DNA of 7,489 nt from assembly GCA_944391355.1 (NCBI GenBank), contig CALXTG010000043.1, positions 1 through 7,489 of the forward strand. Direction: 5' to 3'. Position 1 is the stretch's first letter. Each line of letters starts with the position of its first letter. Source of the stretch: an uncultured Alphaproteobacteria bacterium. GTDB lineage: Bacteria > Pseudomonadota > Alphaproteobacteria > RF32 > CAG-239. Made by a program: the position numbers and the translations under genes. This document shows, piece by piece, positions 1 through 5,853 of the stretch. Under the pieces are notes generated by a model, which did not search any database, was not told the origin of the DNA, and saw only the letters and a list, made by a program, of their open reading frames with translations.

Positions 1-39
1 ATAATATATAAATTAATTGCATATCGGAAAATAGTAAAA

Positions 40-369
40 ATGGATAAAATAAAAGTACTTGTAGAGAAACTGGTTAGATTTGTTAAGGAGATTTTTTTCT
101 TTCTTTTTATTGGTATCTATTATTCAGGAATTATGGGGTCGGTGGCAGCTGCTTTTATTTTGATTGGTTTATATATAGATGATAGTGCTCCTTTATGGAT
201 AGCTGTTGTGGGGAGTGGCCAGCTGTTGTTATGGTGCTGGTATAAGAAAATTGATGAAGTTGTTTTTTTTCTGTTATTTATAGTTGATTTGGTTTTATTA
301 CATCATTTTGATCCTGAACGTGATTTGTATCTTACTTTTGGTCCGGGACGAAGTTACCGGGGAGAGTGA
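40..369 (+). CDS. small multi-pass membrane protein, tandem paralog 1 (unknown family)
   Basis: The gene encodes 109 residues of unknown function, and I do not recognise the family. The protein is strongly hydrophobic, with likely membrane segments at about residues 17-45, 51-68 and 73-89, a short basic N-terminus (K3, K5, K10, R13, K16) and a polar tail rich in R and G. It shares with the next gene an S-(V/I)-AAA segment (residues 34-38), a P-x-W-I-A turn (51-55), an aromatic QLLLWCWY-like stretch (61-68) followed by K-I-D/S-(E/D), and a closing aromatic-aromatic-x-P motif (89-92). The start is an ATG with a weak GGAA about ten bases upstream. The gene is AT-rich with many T-runs, unlike the genes to the right. 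Its promoter would lie at or beyond the left window edge. Immunity protein, small transporter subunit or stress peptide are all guesses that the sequence does not decide. Confidence 0.7.
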   Translation: MDKIKVLVEKLVRFVKEIFFFLFIGIYYSGIMGSVAAAFILIGLYIDDSAPLWIAVVGSGQLLLWCWYKKIDEVVFFLLFIVDLVLLHHFDPERDLYLTFGPGRSYRGE

Positions 370-425
370 TTAAACAGAGAGTGTGACAATCTAATTCCTG
401 TTTTTATTTATATATTGGGGTGTTT

Positions 426-746
426 GTGAAAAAATATTATAATTTTTTATCTGAGCTTGGCGGCTGGATGAAGTTTTTTTTGGGGAATGCGCTTATTTTT
501 CTTTATATATGGGTTGTTATTTCTTCAATAGCGGCGGCAATTGTATTGATAAATATGTTTGCGGCGGGGGGTATTCCTTGGTGGATTGCTTTATTCGCAG
601 CTATTCAATTAATTTTATGGATATGGTATGATAAAATATCGGATATAGTTTTTTTGATGTTTTTTATTGCGGACACATTTGTGCTGCGTTATTATAATCC
701 GGATATCAGTTGGTTTTGGCCAGTTTCATCTTTGTTTGGATGGTAA
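426..746 (+). CDS. small multi-pass membrane protein, tandem paralog 2 (unknown family)
   Basis: The gene encodes about 106 residues and is clearly paralogous to the gene before it. The shared core runs from S-I-A-A-A through P-W-W-I-A, QLILWIWY, D-K-I-S-D and the closing R-Y-Y-N-P-D. Three membrane segments are likely, at about residues 20-47, 53-69 and 74-89, counted from the GTG at 420. Two GTG starts are in frame, at 420 and 426. I chose 426 because GGGGTG (417-422) sits just upstream as a ribosome binding site, whereas the GTG at 420 has none. A third option is the ATG at 468. The C-terminus is rich in W and F and lacks the R/G tail of paralog 1. The gap to the previous gene is about 55 bases with no clear terminator, so the two could be co-transcribed. 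Function is unknown. Confidence 0.7.
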   Translation: MKKYYNFLSELGGWMKFFLGNALIFLYIWVVISSIAAAIVLINMFAAGGIPWWIALFAAIQLILWIWYDKISDIVFLMFFIADTFVLRYYNPDISWFWPVSSLFGW

Positions 747-829
747 ATAAGCTATTTTATGTCGGTTATTAATATTTTTATAACCTTGTTTTATGTCATA
801 TTCTTGCTATTATGAGGTGAGAGTTTAAG

Positions 830-1174
830 ATGAAAAAAATATGGGCTAAATTGTTAGATAGTTGTGGTTGGTTATGGGAATTGTTTAAATTCGCTTGTGT
901 GATTTTGTGGCTGTATCTAGCGTTCTTATCTTTAGGTACAATGGGAGATCTGGTTAATATGGCTTTTGCCAAAATTGCTCCTTGGTGGGTTATTGTTTAT
1001 GCGATAGGGTTTATTATTGCCTTTTTTGTATTTGTAAAAAATGAATATTTTTTTCTGATAGCTTTTGTGGTTACTTTTTTGAATCTGTGGTTGATTCATT
1101 TTTATTCTCCGGATTTTGATCTGCTTTTAGCATTGATGCCTTGTTCCAGATTTGGGTGCCCTTATAGATTTTAA
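830..1174 (+). CDS. small multi-pass membrane protein, diverged tandem paralog 3 (unknown family)
   Basis: The gene encodes 114 residues, with likely membrane segments at about 17-36, 52-69 and 72-90. A good ribosome binding site (GAGGTGAG, from 814) supports the ATG at 830. Similarity to the two upstream proteins is weak but collinear: a P-W-W-V turn at 51-54 in the same place as their P-L-W-I or P-W-W-I, and a closing H-F-Y-S-P-D at 90-95 matching their aromatic-x-P-D. The QLxLWxWY stretch is replaced by a phenylalanine-rich helix. The tail carries two cysteines (C105, C110) that the others lack. Base composition is AT-rich like the other two. It is the last + gene before the convergent minus-strand block. 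Function is unknown, and the relationship to the other two is my inference from position and the two motifs. Confidence 0.72.
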   Translation: MKKIWAKLLDSCGWLWELFKFACVILWLYLAFLSLGTMGDLVNMAFAKIAPWWVIVYAIGFIIAFFVFVKNEYFFLIAFVVTFLNLWLIHFYSPDFDLLLALMPCSRFGCPYRF

Positions 1175-1177
1175 GTC

Positions 1178-1189
1178 GGTAATATTACC
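1178..1189. repeat. 12-bp perfect palindrome in a convergent intergenic gap
   Basis: GGTAATATTACC is perfectly self-complementary and lies four bases after the stop codon of the third small membrane gene. It has no loop and no following T-run, so it is not a normal intrinsic terminator. The whole convergent gap of 69 bases (1175-1243) shows no convincing terminator for either direction. The palindrome could be a protein-binding site or chance in AT-rich DNA. Confidence 0.3.
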
Positions 1190-1243
1190 CTTGTCGTTTT
1201 CTGACAGAGAGAGGTTTGTTAAGCGATGTTTTTATTGTTTCAT

Positions 1244-1951
1244 TTATTTTCTTAAATTAAAAACAATAATGTTAGACTGTTCGTCAACGCCGCGGATTTG
1301 AACCGAGGTATTTTCATCGGCAACGGCGAGACCGTCACCGGCAACCATCGGCTGATCGTTGACCATGACGCTGCCGCCGGCAATCTGAATCCAGGCCTTG
1401 CGGCGGTCATTGATATCAAAACTGACGGTTTTGTCGCGGTTGAGCAGCGTTTGATAGATTTCGGCGTCCTGACTGATGATAAGAGATTCTTCACGGCCAT
1501 TGGGAGAAACAATCAGTTTCAGCTGGTCGGTCATGATTTGCGGCGAAAATTGTTTTTGCTGGTAAGAAGGCTTCAGAGCCCTCATATTCGGAAATATCCA
1601 GATTTGCAGAAAATGCACGGGGTCTGTGGCAGAGGGATTAAATTCGCTGTGGTAAATTCCGCTGCCGGCCGACATTTTCTGGATCTCGCCGGGACGAATA
1701 ACCGAGCCGTTGCCGAGGCTGTCTTTATGTTCCAGTTCTCCGCTCAGGACAATGCTGACAATTTCCATATCCCGGTGCGGGTGGGCGCCGAATCCCTGTT
1801 CGGGCGCAACAATGTCGTCGTTGATAACCCGCAGGTCACTGAATCCCATAAACTCGGGGTCATAATAGTCACCGAAGGAAAAAGTATGGTAGCTGTCAAG
1901 CCAGCCGGTTTGGGTATGGCCGCGCTGATTTGCCGGGCGTAAAGCGAACAT
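1244..1951 (-). CDS. yhhW: pirin family protein, YhhW-type bicupin (quercetinase-like)
   Basis: The 235-residue protein is of full length for bicupin pirins and closely resembles E. coli YhhW as I recall it. The N-terminus carries the R-x-A-N-x-R-G-H and GWLDSYHTFSF motifs, then the first cupin. The metal ligands are visible as H57 and H59 in the HPHRDMEI motif and H101 and E103 in the HSEFN motif. These correspond to the Fe-binding set of human pirin and YhhW. The second, C-terminal cupin (about 148-233) matches the YhhW C-terminal domain and has no obvious metal set. Known relatives have quercetin 2,3-dioxygenase activity in vitro, but the physiological substrate is uncertain and a redox or stress role is often assumed. 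The ATG start has a strong GAGGAG site eight bases upstream. It lies 63 bases downstream of ackA on the same strand, with its own candidate promoter in the gap. The gene symbol rests on similarity only. Confidence 0.92.
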   Translation of the reverse strand: MFALRPANQRGHTQTGWLDSYHTFSFGDYYDPEFMGFSDLRVINDDIVAPEQGFGAHPHRDMEIVSIVLSGELEHKDSLGNGSVIRPGEIQKMSAGSGIYHSEFNPSATDPVHFLQIWIFPNMRALKPSYQQKQFSPQIMTDQLKLIVSPNGREESLIISQDAEIYQTLLNRDKTVSFDINDRRKAWIQIAGGSVMVNDQPMVAGDGLAVADENTSVQIRGVDEQSNIIVFNLRK

Positions 1952-1981
1952 GATTATTTCTCCTCAACTGTTTATGAAAGA

Positions 1982-2009
1982 GATATAATCCGTCTGTGTA
2001 CCGTTTCAA
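1982..2009 (-). promoter_or_regulatory. candidate sigma-70-like promoter for the pirin gene
   Basis: Reading the minus strand, TTGAAA (complement of 2004-2009) and TATATC (complement of 1982-1987) are separated by 16 bases. They match five and four of six consensus positions. The predicted start of transcription would be about 25 bases before the pirin ATG, leaving room for its GAGGAG ribosome binding site. No terminator separates ackA from this gene, so read-through is also possible. Confidence 0.4.
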
Positions 2010-2014
2010 GCCGT

Positions 2015-3232
2015 TTAAGCGGTGAGGGTCAGTTCTTCCTGTGTTTCGGCGGCAATCAGCTGATAAGTGTCGCGGGCGATCATCAGTTCTTCGTTGGTCG
2101 GAATTACCAGAACAGCGACCCGGGAATCCGATGAGGATATGGCAACGGCTTCGCCGCGGCGGCGGTTGGCGGTTTCGTCCAGGGTTATGCCGAGCCAGGT
2201 CAGGCGGTCACAGATTTTTTTGCGCAGAAAAGATGAGTTTTCACCGGCGCCGGCCGTGAAAATCAGCGCATCAATACCGCCGAGGACGGCGATAAATCCG
2301 CCGATATATTTTAAAATGGAATGAACATAAACATCAATGGCGGTAATGGCTTTTTCGTCACCGGCGAGATAACGGGCTTCGATATCGCGTAAGTCGCTGT
2401 ATCCGCCGGAGAGGCCGTATAAGCCGCTTTCTTTGTTGAGCATGGCGTTGACTTCATCGGCGGTTTTATTCTGGGTTTTCATAATATGAAGCGGAATATA
2501 AGGGTCAATATCGCCGGAGCGGGTTCCCATCAAAATTCCCGCCGCCGGGGTGAACCCCATTGACGTATCAATGCTTCTGCCGTTGTCAATTGCGGTAATT
2601 GAGGCGCCGCCGCCGAGATGGCAGGTTATGAATTTGCCGTTGTGTCCGAGCATACGGGCAGCCTCTTCGGCAACATATTTATGCGAAGTGCCGTGATAAC
2701 CGTATCGGCGGATATGATGTTTTTCATATTGTTCATAGGGGAGGGCATAAAGGAAGGCCTCTCTGGGCATGGTCTGATGAAAGGCCGAATCAAAGGTTGC
2801 GACCTGGGTGATTTCCGGGAGCATGGCGGTGACGGCTTCAATTCCGCGGACGAAAGCTTTGCCGTGCAGCGGCAGAAAATCAACGGTGTCATAAATTTTA
2901 TCCATGACATCTTTATCAATGATGACCGATTTGTCAAAATATTCTCCGCCGAGCCCGAGGCGGTGTCCGACGGCGCTGATTTCGGCAAGGCTCTTAACGG
3001 CGCCGTTAAGCAGAGCGTTGATAATCGCTTTTAAAGCGGTTTCATGATCGGGAAGGTCCTGTTTGAAAGTCTGTTTTTCGGAACCGCGGATACTGACTGT
3101 CAGCAGGGAATCGTTAATACCGATGCGTTCGGCCAAGCCTTTGGCAATGATTTCATAATGAGTGCCGGAAGCTTCGAAAAGCTGAAATTTAACCGAAGTC
3201 GATCCCGAGTTGATTACCAATATTTTTGTCAT
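2015..3232 (-). CDS. ackA: acetate kinase (AckA) with atypical acetate-pocket motifs
   Basis: This enzyme interconverts acetyl phosphate plus ADP with acetate plus ATP, the substrate-level ATP step of acetate fermentation, in the cytoplasm. The 405 residues are of normal length. Family motifs in order are VINSGSTSVKF (6-16), R91, PLH (121-123), FDSAFH with D148 (147-152), YGYHGTSHKYVA with catalytic H180 (177-188), CHLGGGAS (204-211), DTSMGFTPAAG (222-232), MGTRSGDIDP with the arginine at 238, FTAGAGENS, and the PTNEELMIARDT tail. Two motifs deviate. The usual GHRVVHGG reads GHRLGLGG (89-96), so the residue at the Val93 position is glycine. The usual PLHNP reads PLHGK (121-125). Propionate or another short acid is therefore a possible substrate. 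The ATG has no strong ribosome binding site. The gene lies 59 bases after hydE with a candidate promoter between. No phosphotransacetylase gene is in the window. Confidence 0.93.
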   Translation of the reverse strand: MTKILVINSGSTSVKFQLFEASGTHYEIIAKGLAERIGINDSLLTVSIRGSEKQTFKQDLPDHETALKAIINALLNGAVKSLAEISAVGHRLGLGGEYFDKSVIIDKDVMDKIYDTVDFLPLHGKAFVRGIEAVTAMLPEITQVATFDSAFHQTMPREAFLYALPYEQYEKHHIRRYGYHGTSHKYVAEEAARMLGHNGKFITCHLGGGASITAIDNGRSIDTSMGFTPAAGILMGTRSGDIDPYIPLHIMKTQNKTADEVNAMLNKESGLYGLSGGYSDLRDIEARYLAGDEKAITAIDVYVHSILKYIGGFIAVLGGIDALIFTAGAGENSSFLRKKICDRLTWLGITLDETANRRRGEAVAISSSDSRVAVLVIPTNEELMIARDTYQLIAAETQEELTLTA

Positions 3233-3267
3233 GTCAAACCACTTTAATTGTTATTGAAACTGCGGCG

Positions 3268-3295
3268 AGTATACAGAAAAAATCCGAAAAATCAA
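3268..3295 (-). promoter_or_regulatory. candidate sigma-70-like promoter for ackA
   Basis: On the minus strand TTGATT (complement of 3290-3295) and TATACT (complement of 3268-3273) are 16 bases apart. TATACT matches five of six positions of the -10 consensus. The -35 overlaps the hydE stop codon, and the start would fall about 30 bases before the ackA ATG. ackA could thus be transcribed independently as well as together with hydE. Confidence 0.45.
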
Positions 3296-4323
3296 GATTT
3301 TTTGCTTTTATGGCTTCCGGCACTCCTACCGATGCTGCGGCCGATGGCGCGGATTTTTCCGGCAATGGAATCGCGGCTGTTTTCCGCTGTTTCCCCGACT
3401 CCGGCTTTGTCGGGATAGAGTTCGTAAAAGCGCCGGCATTCCGGAGACGTAACATTGGGCATGACAACATTGGCGCCGCTTTGCAGAGCTATGATCCGGC
3501 CTTCGGGGTTCAGGGTTTCCATAGCCGTGGTAGCGGGAATGTTGATGTCGGGCAGCAGCAGCCGGGCTAGAGCCATAACTTTCAGCGACAGGTCAAAAGC
3601 GCGGCCGGGATAATCGGCCAGCGGCGTGTCGGGGTGGGGAATAAACGGGCCGATCCCGCACATGTCAAGATCACATTCCTGAAAAAAAAGAATATCGTCG
3701 GCAATTGACGAAAGGCTTTGTCCGGGCAGGCCGACCATAATTCCCGAGCCGACTTCGTAACCGAGTTCTTTTAAGTCCTGCAGGCAGCGGCGGCGGTTTT
3801 CCCAGCTCATGCCCGGGTCGAGCCGGTGGTACAGGTCGCTGTCGGTGGTTTCGATGCGCAGCAGATAGCGGGCGGCGCCGGCTTCACGGTAAGCTTGGTA
3901 TTCTTCGCGGCTTTTTTCGCCGATGCTTAAAGTAACGGCTAAATCGAGTTTTTTCAAAGCGGATATAATGTAAGTCAGACGGGGAACATCAAACCAGGCG
4001 TCGTCGCCGGATTGGAGAACGACGGTTTTAAAGCCCATTGCGGCAGCCTGTTGACCGAGATTGATAATTTCAACCGGTTTCAGACGATAGCGCACGGCTT
4101 TGCGATTGGCGCGGCGAATCCCGCAATAACAGCAGTTGTTACGGCAATGGTTGGAAAACTCTATCAGGGCGCGGAGATGAACTTCGTCTCCGACATATTG
4201 CCGGCGGACGCTGTCGGCGGCAGCCAGAAGCGGGGCACTGTCTTCGGTTTGCAGCAGGGTCAGGAGTTCGCCGTGCTTCAGTTGGTGAGTGTTGACGGCT
4301 TTGTCAAGGAGTTCTTGTATCAT
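3292..4323 (-). CDS. hydE: [FeFe]-hydrogenase H-cluster maturase HydE (radical SAM)
   Basis: HydE is a radical SAM enzyme that, with HydF and HydG, builds the 2Fe subcluster of [FeFe]-hydrogenase. From the ATG the protein has 343 residues, normal for HydE. The radical SAM motif is C-x3-C-x2-C at C60, C64 and C67 inside IEFSNHCRNNCCYCGIRR, typical of HydE. Further family signatures are LQSGDD (103-108), RIETTD (156-161), GLPGQ (198-202) and GIGPFIPHPDTPL (223-234). The related PylB and BioB enzymes fit less well because of the GPFIPHPDTP segment. The accessory C-terminal cysteines found in some HydE proteins are absent. A TTG nine codons upstream (4350) is in frame but lies in the loop of a terminator hairpin, so I chose the ATG at 4323. 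Its ribosome binding site is weak (GGTG). No hydrogenase, hydF or hydG is in the window. Confidence 0.9.
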   Translation of the reverse strand: MIQELLDKAVNTHQLKHGELLTLLQTEDSAPLLAAADSVRRQYVGDEVHLRALIEFSNHCRNNCCYCGIRRANRKAVRYRLKPVEIINLGQQAAAMGFKTVVLQSGDDAWFDVPRLTYIISALKKLDLAVTLSIGEKSREEYQAYREAGAARYLLRIETTDSDLYHRLDPGMSWENRRRCLQDLKELGYEVGSGIMVGLPGQSLSSIADDILFFQECDLDMCGIGPFIPHPDTPLADYPGRAFDLSLKVMALARLLLPDINIPATTAMETLNPEGRIIALQSGANVVMPNVTSPECRRFYELYPDKAGVGETAENSRDSIAGKIRAIGRSIGRSAGSHKSKKS

Positions 4324-4335
4324 ATTGCACCGAAT

Positions 4336-4362
4336 AAAAAAGCCCGTCAAAATAACGGGCTT
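4336..4362 (-). terminator. intrinsic terminator after the DUF805 gene
   Basis: The minus strand reads AAGCCCGT, a seven-base loop, then ACGGGCTT, followed directly by further T residues. This gives an eight-base stem (4355-4362 with 4340-4347) and a run of six Ts. It starts 20 bases after the DUF805 stop codon and ends only about a dozen bases before the hydE ATG, so it also lies in the space where a hydE leader would be. In the + direction the stem is not followed by a good T-run. Confidence 0.85.
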
Positions 4363-4382
4363 AATAATATAATGATCAGAGA

Positions 4383-4760
4383 TTAGGCTTTGACCGGTTC
4401 GCCATAGGCATTAGCTTTGTTTTCGCCGGGCAGGCAGAACAAAACCAGTAAAATAATCGAACCGATAAAAGGTACCAGGAAGATCCAATACCACCAGCCG
4501 GGCTTGCCGAGGTCATGCAGGCGGCGGATACCGAGGCAGACATTCGGAACGAGGGTTGCCAGCGAAAAAATCAGGCTCAGGAGACTGCGGCCGAAAAGAA
4601 GAGTGTCAATAAACGCCAGTACGAAAGTAATGATAAAGACGAATAAAAAGAAATACCAGAACTGCGGGCGGTTGGCACGGCCATTATAGTCGGTATACTG
4701 TGTTTTTAGAACGTTAACGAAATAACGATTAAAATATTCTTTGATGGTTTCTATATTCAT
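4383..4760 (-). CDS. DUF805 family inner membrane protein (YhaH-like)
   Basis: The 125-residue protein carries the DUF805 hallmarks: Y-x-D-Y-N-G-R-A-N-R-P-Q-F-W-Y-F (22-37), the RRLHDLGKPGWW signature (79-90) and the closing P-G-x-N-K-x-N-x-Y-G-x-P (111-122). Likely membrane helices are at about 36-55, 59-76 and 90-111. The family is common in bacteria and its function is not established. A GGAG site seven bases before the ATG supports the start. It follows the HAD phosphatase gene with an 87-base gap and is closed by a strong terminator. It is therefore probably expressed alone or with the HAD gene and not with hydE. Confidence 0.88.
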   Translation of the reverse strand: MNIETIKEYFNRYFVNVLKTQYTDYNGRANRPQFWYFFLFVFIITFVLAFIDTLLFGRSLLSLIFSLATLVPNVCLGIRRLHDLGKPGWWYWIFLVPFIGSIILLVLFCLPGENKANAYGEPVKA

Positions 4761-4847
4761 TTATTTTCTCCGTTTAAAATAGGAACTTTTTTCTGTCTAA
4801 ACTGATTTGTGTCTTTTTACAATAAGAATCAAAAAGTTATTATCCTT

Positions 4848-5660
4848 TTATTGCGGCCAGTATTCTTTCAGGATTTTTATGACGCCGTTGTCATTATTGG
4901 AAGGGGCTGTGAAACGGCTGATTTTCTTGAGTTCGGGGTGAGCGCCTGCCATTGCGTAGCTGTAGTGCGCATGCCGCAGCAGTTCACAGTCGTTGAGATA
5001 ATCGCCGAAAGCCATTGTCTGATTTGGCGCAATGCCGAGTTTTTGCTGCAGAAATTCGATTGCCGAGCCTTTGCTGACACCTTTTTGCATAATGTCAATC
5101 CAATGCTGTCCGGAAAGGGCAATGTTGAGATGCGGAAAATGTTTCAGCATAAACGGATAAACGCCGGTTTCGGCGTCTTTGAGATCATAGACGGCGATTT
5201 TTCCGATACTGTCCTGAGCAACGGCTTCGGCAAAATCGGCTATGGTTTCGAGGCGCTGATGGTACATGCGGGCGTTCAGCAAAAATTCGGGGTTGTTTTC
5301 TTCTGAGAGGATATAAGCCGAACCGGCGCCGCAGAGGATCGGAAAAGAATCCGGCAGATTATGCTCAAAAGCGGCGGTGATTTTGAAAATATCAGCTGAA
5401 GGAATTGTCCGGCTGTAAACAATTTTATCCTGATGATAAACCAGCGAGCCGTTATCGGAGATAAAATAGAAACGGTCGCGGAAGTCGCCGAAATAAGTCA
5501 GCAGATTATAATATTGGCGGCCGCTGGCAATAACAAGAATAATCCCGCGTGCAAGCAGTTTTTCGGCCAGGGGCAGAAAATCGGCGGGCAGTTGTTTCCG
5601 GTCATTGAGCAGGGTGCCGTCCATGTCGACGGCAATCATTTTGATTGTTTTATCTTCCAT
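4848..5660 (-). CDS. Cof-type HAD-IIB family phosphatase
   Basis: The 270-residue protein is a haloacid dehalogenase superfamily hydrolase of the Cof/YbiV type, which dephosphorylates sugar phosphates, nucleotides or cofactors in the cytoplasm. All four catalytic motifs are present: D12-x-D14-G-T in VDMDGTLL, S46 in ASGR, K197 in the VSKGSAI segment, and D220 with D224 in GDYLND. The region between about residues 85 and 190 is the C2-type cap inserted between motifs II and III, which sets specificity, so the substrate cannot be named. The ATG has an AAGGAAG site seven bases upstream. It is transcribed divergently from the pyrophosphatase gene. A link to phosphate or pyrophosphate metabolism is only suggestive. 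Confidence 0.92.
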   Translation of the reverse strand: MEDKTIKMIAVDMDGTLLNDRKQLPADFLPLAEKLLARGIILVIASGRQYYNLLTYFGDFRDRFYFISDNGSLVYHQDKIVYSRTIPSADIFKITAAFEHNLPDSFPILCGAGSAYILSEENNPEFLLNARMYHQRLETIADFAEAVAQDSIGKIAVYDLKDAETGVYPFMLKHFPHLNIALSGQHWIDIMQKGVSKGSAIEFLQQKLGIAPNQTMAFGDYLNDCELLRHAHYSYAMAGAHPELKKISRFTAPSNNDNGVIKILKEYWPQ

Positions 5661-5721
5661 TTCGGCTTCCTTTTCCGCTTTAATTTAAGTTCTTTTTCTG
5701 CCAAGGCCAAATAAAATTGCC

Positions 5722-5755
5722 GATTCTTAAACAATTATTTAGAATCATTTTCTAA
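5722..5755. promoter_or_regulatory. inverted-repeat cluster, possible operator
   Basis: Two overlapping inverted repeats share a half-site in the divergent spacer. GATTCT (5722-5727) pairs with AGAATC (5741-5746), and TTAGAA (5739-5744) pairs perfectly with TTCTAA (5750-5755) across the five-base spacer TCATT. The overlap gives three alternating TTCT(T)AA/TTAGAA half-sites. This looks like a binding region for a dimeric regulator of one or both flanking genes. It is not a good match to a Fur or PerR box that I can name. AT-rich DNA makes chance repeats fairly likely. Confidence 0.35.
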
Positions 5756-5784
5756 TATACGGGGCATAACTGAGGGTATGAGAC

Positions 5785-5814
5785 TTGAAATAATCATTGT
5801 TTCGGGTTTATGCT
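5785..5814 (+). promoter_or_regulatory. candidate sigma-70-like promoter for the pyrophosphatase gene
   Basis: TTGAAA (5785-5790, five of six consensus positions) is followed after 18 bases by TATGCT (5809-5814, four of six). The expected start of transcription near 5821 leaves a leader of about 33 bases containing the AAGGA ribosome binding site (5841-5845). The candidate operator repeats lie about 30 bases upstream of the -35. Confidence 0.45.
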
Positions 5815-5853
5815 GAAGTTGTTAAACTGGTTTAATCTATAAGGAATAATCGC

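Noticed and set aside
764..785. GGTTAT ... ATAACC hairpin between the second and third small membrane genes
   Set aside because: A six-base AT-rich stem with a ten-base loop and an interrupted T-run is too weak to call a terminator.
785..813. Possible promoter (TTGTTT, TATTAT) directly before the third small membrane gene
   Set aside because: The -10 abuts the ribosome binding site, so transcription would start inside it and leave no usable site. The -35 is also poor.
1298..1942. Long + strand reading frame of 214 codons opposite the pirin gene
   Set aside because: It is the antisense of a well-supported pirin gene, has no recognisable protein features, and its frame is kept open only by the codon use of the real gene.
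2618..3034. Reading frame of 138 codons opposite ackA
   Set aside because: It lies wholly within the conserved acetate kinase gene in antisense and shows no family motifs or ribosome binding site.
4324..4350. Upstream TTG start giving hydE nine extra codons
   Set aside because: The TTG lies in the loop of the terminator hairpin, has no ribosome binding site, and the extra residues do not resemble the family N-terminus.
4012..4386. Reading frame of 124 codons opposite the start of hydE and across the terminator
   Set aside because: It is antisense to the radical SAM motif region of hydE and runs through a terminator hairpin, so it is not a plausible gene.
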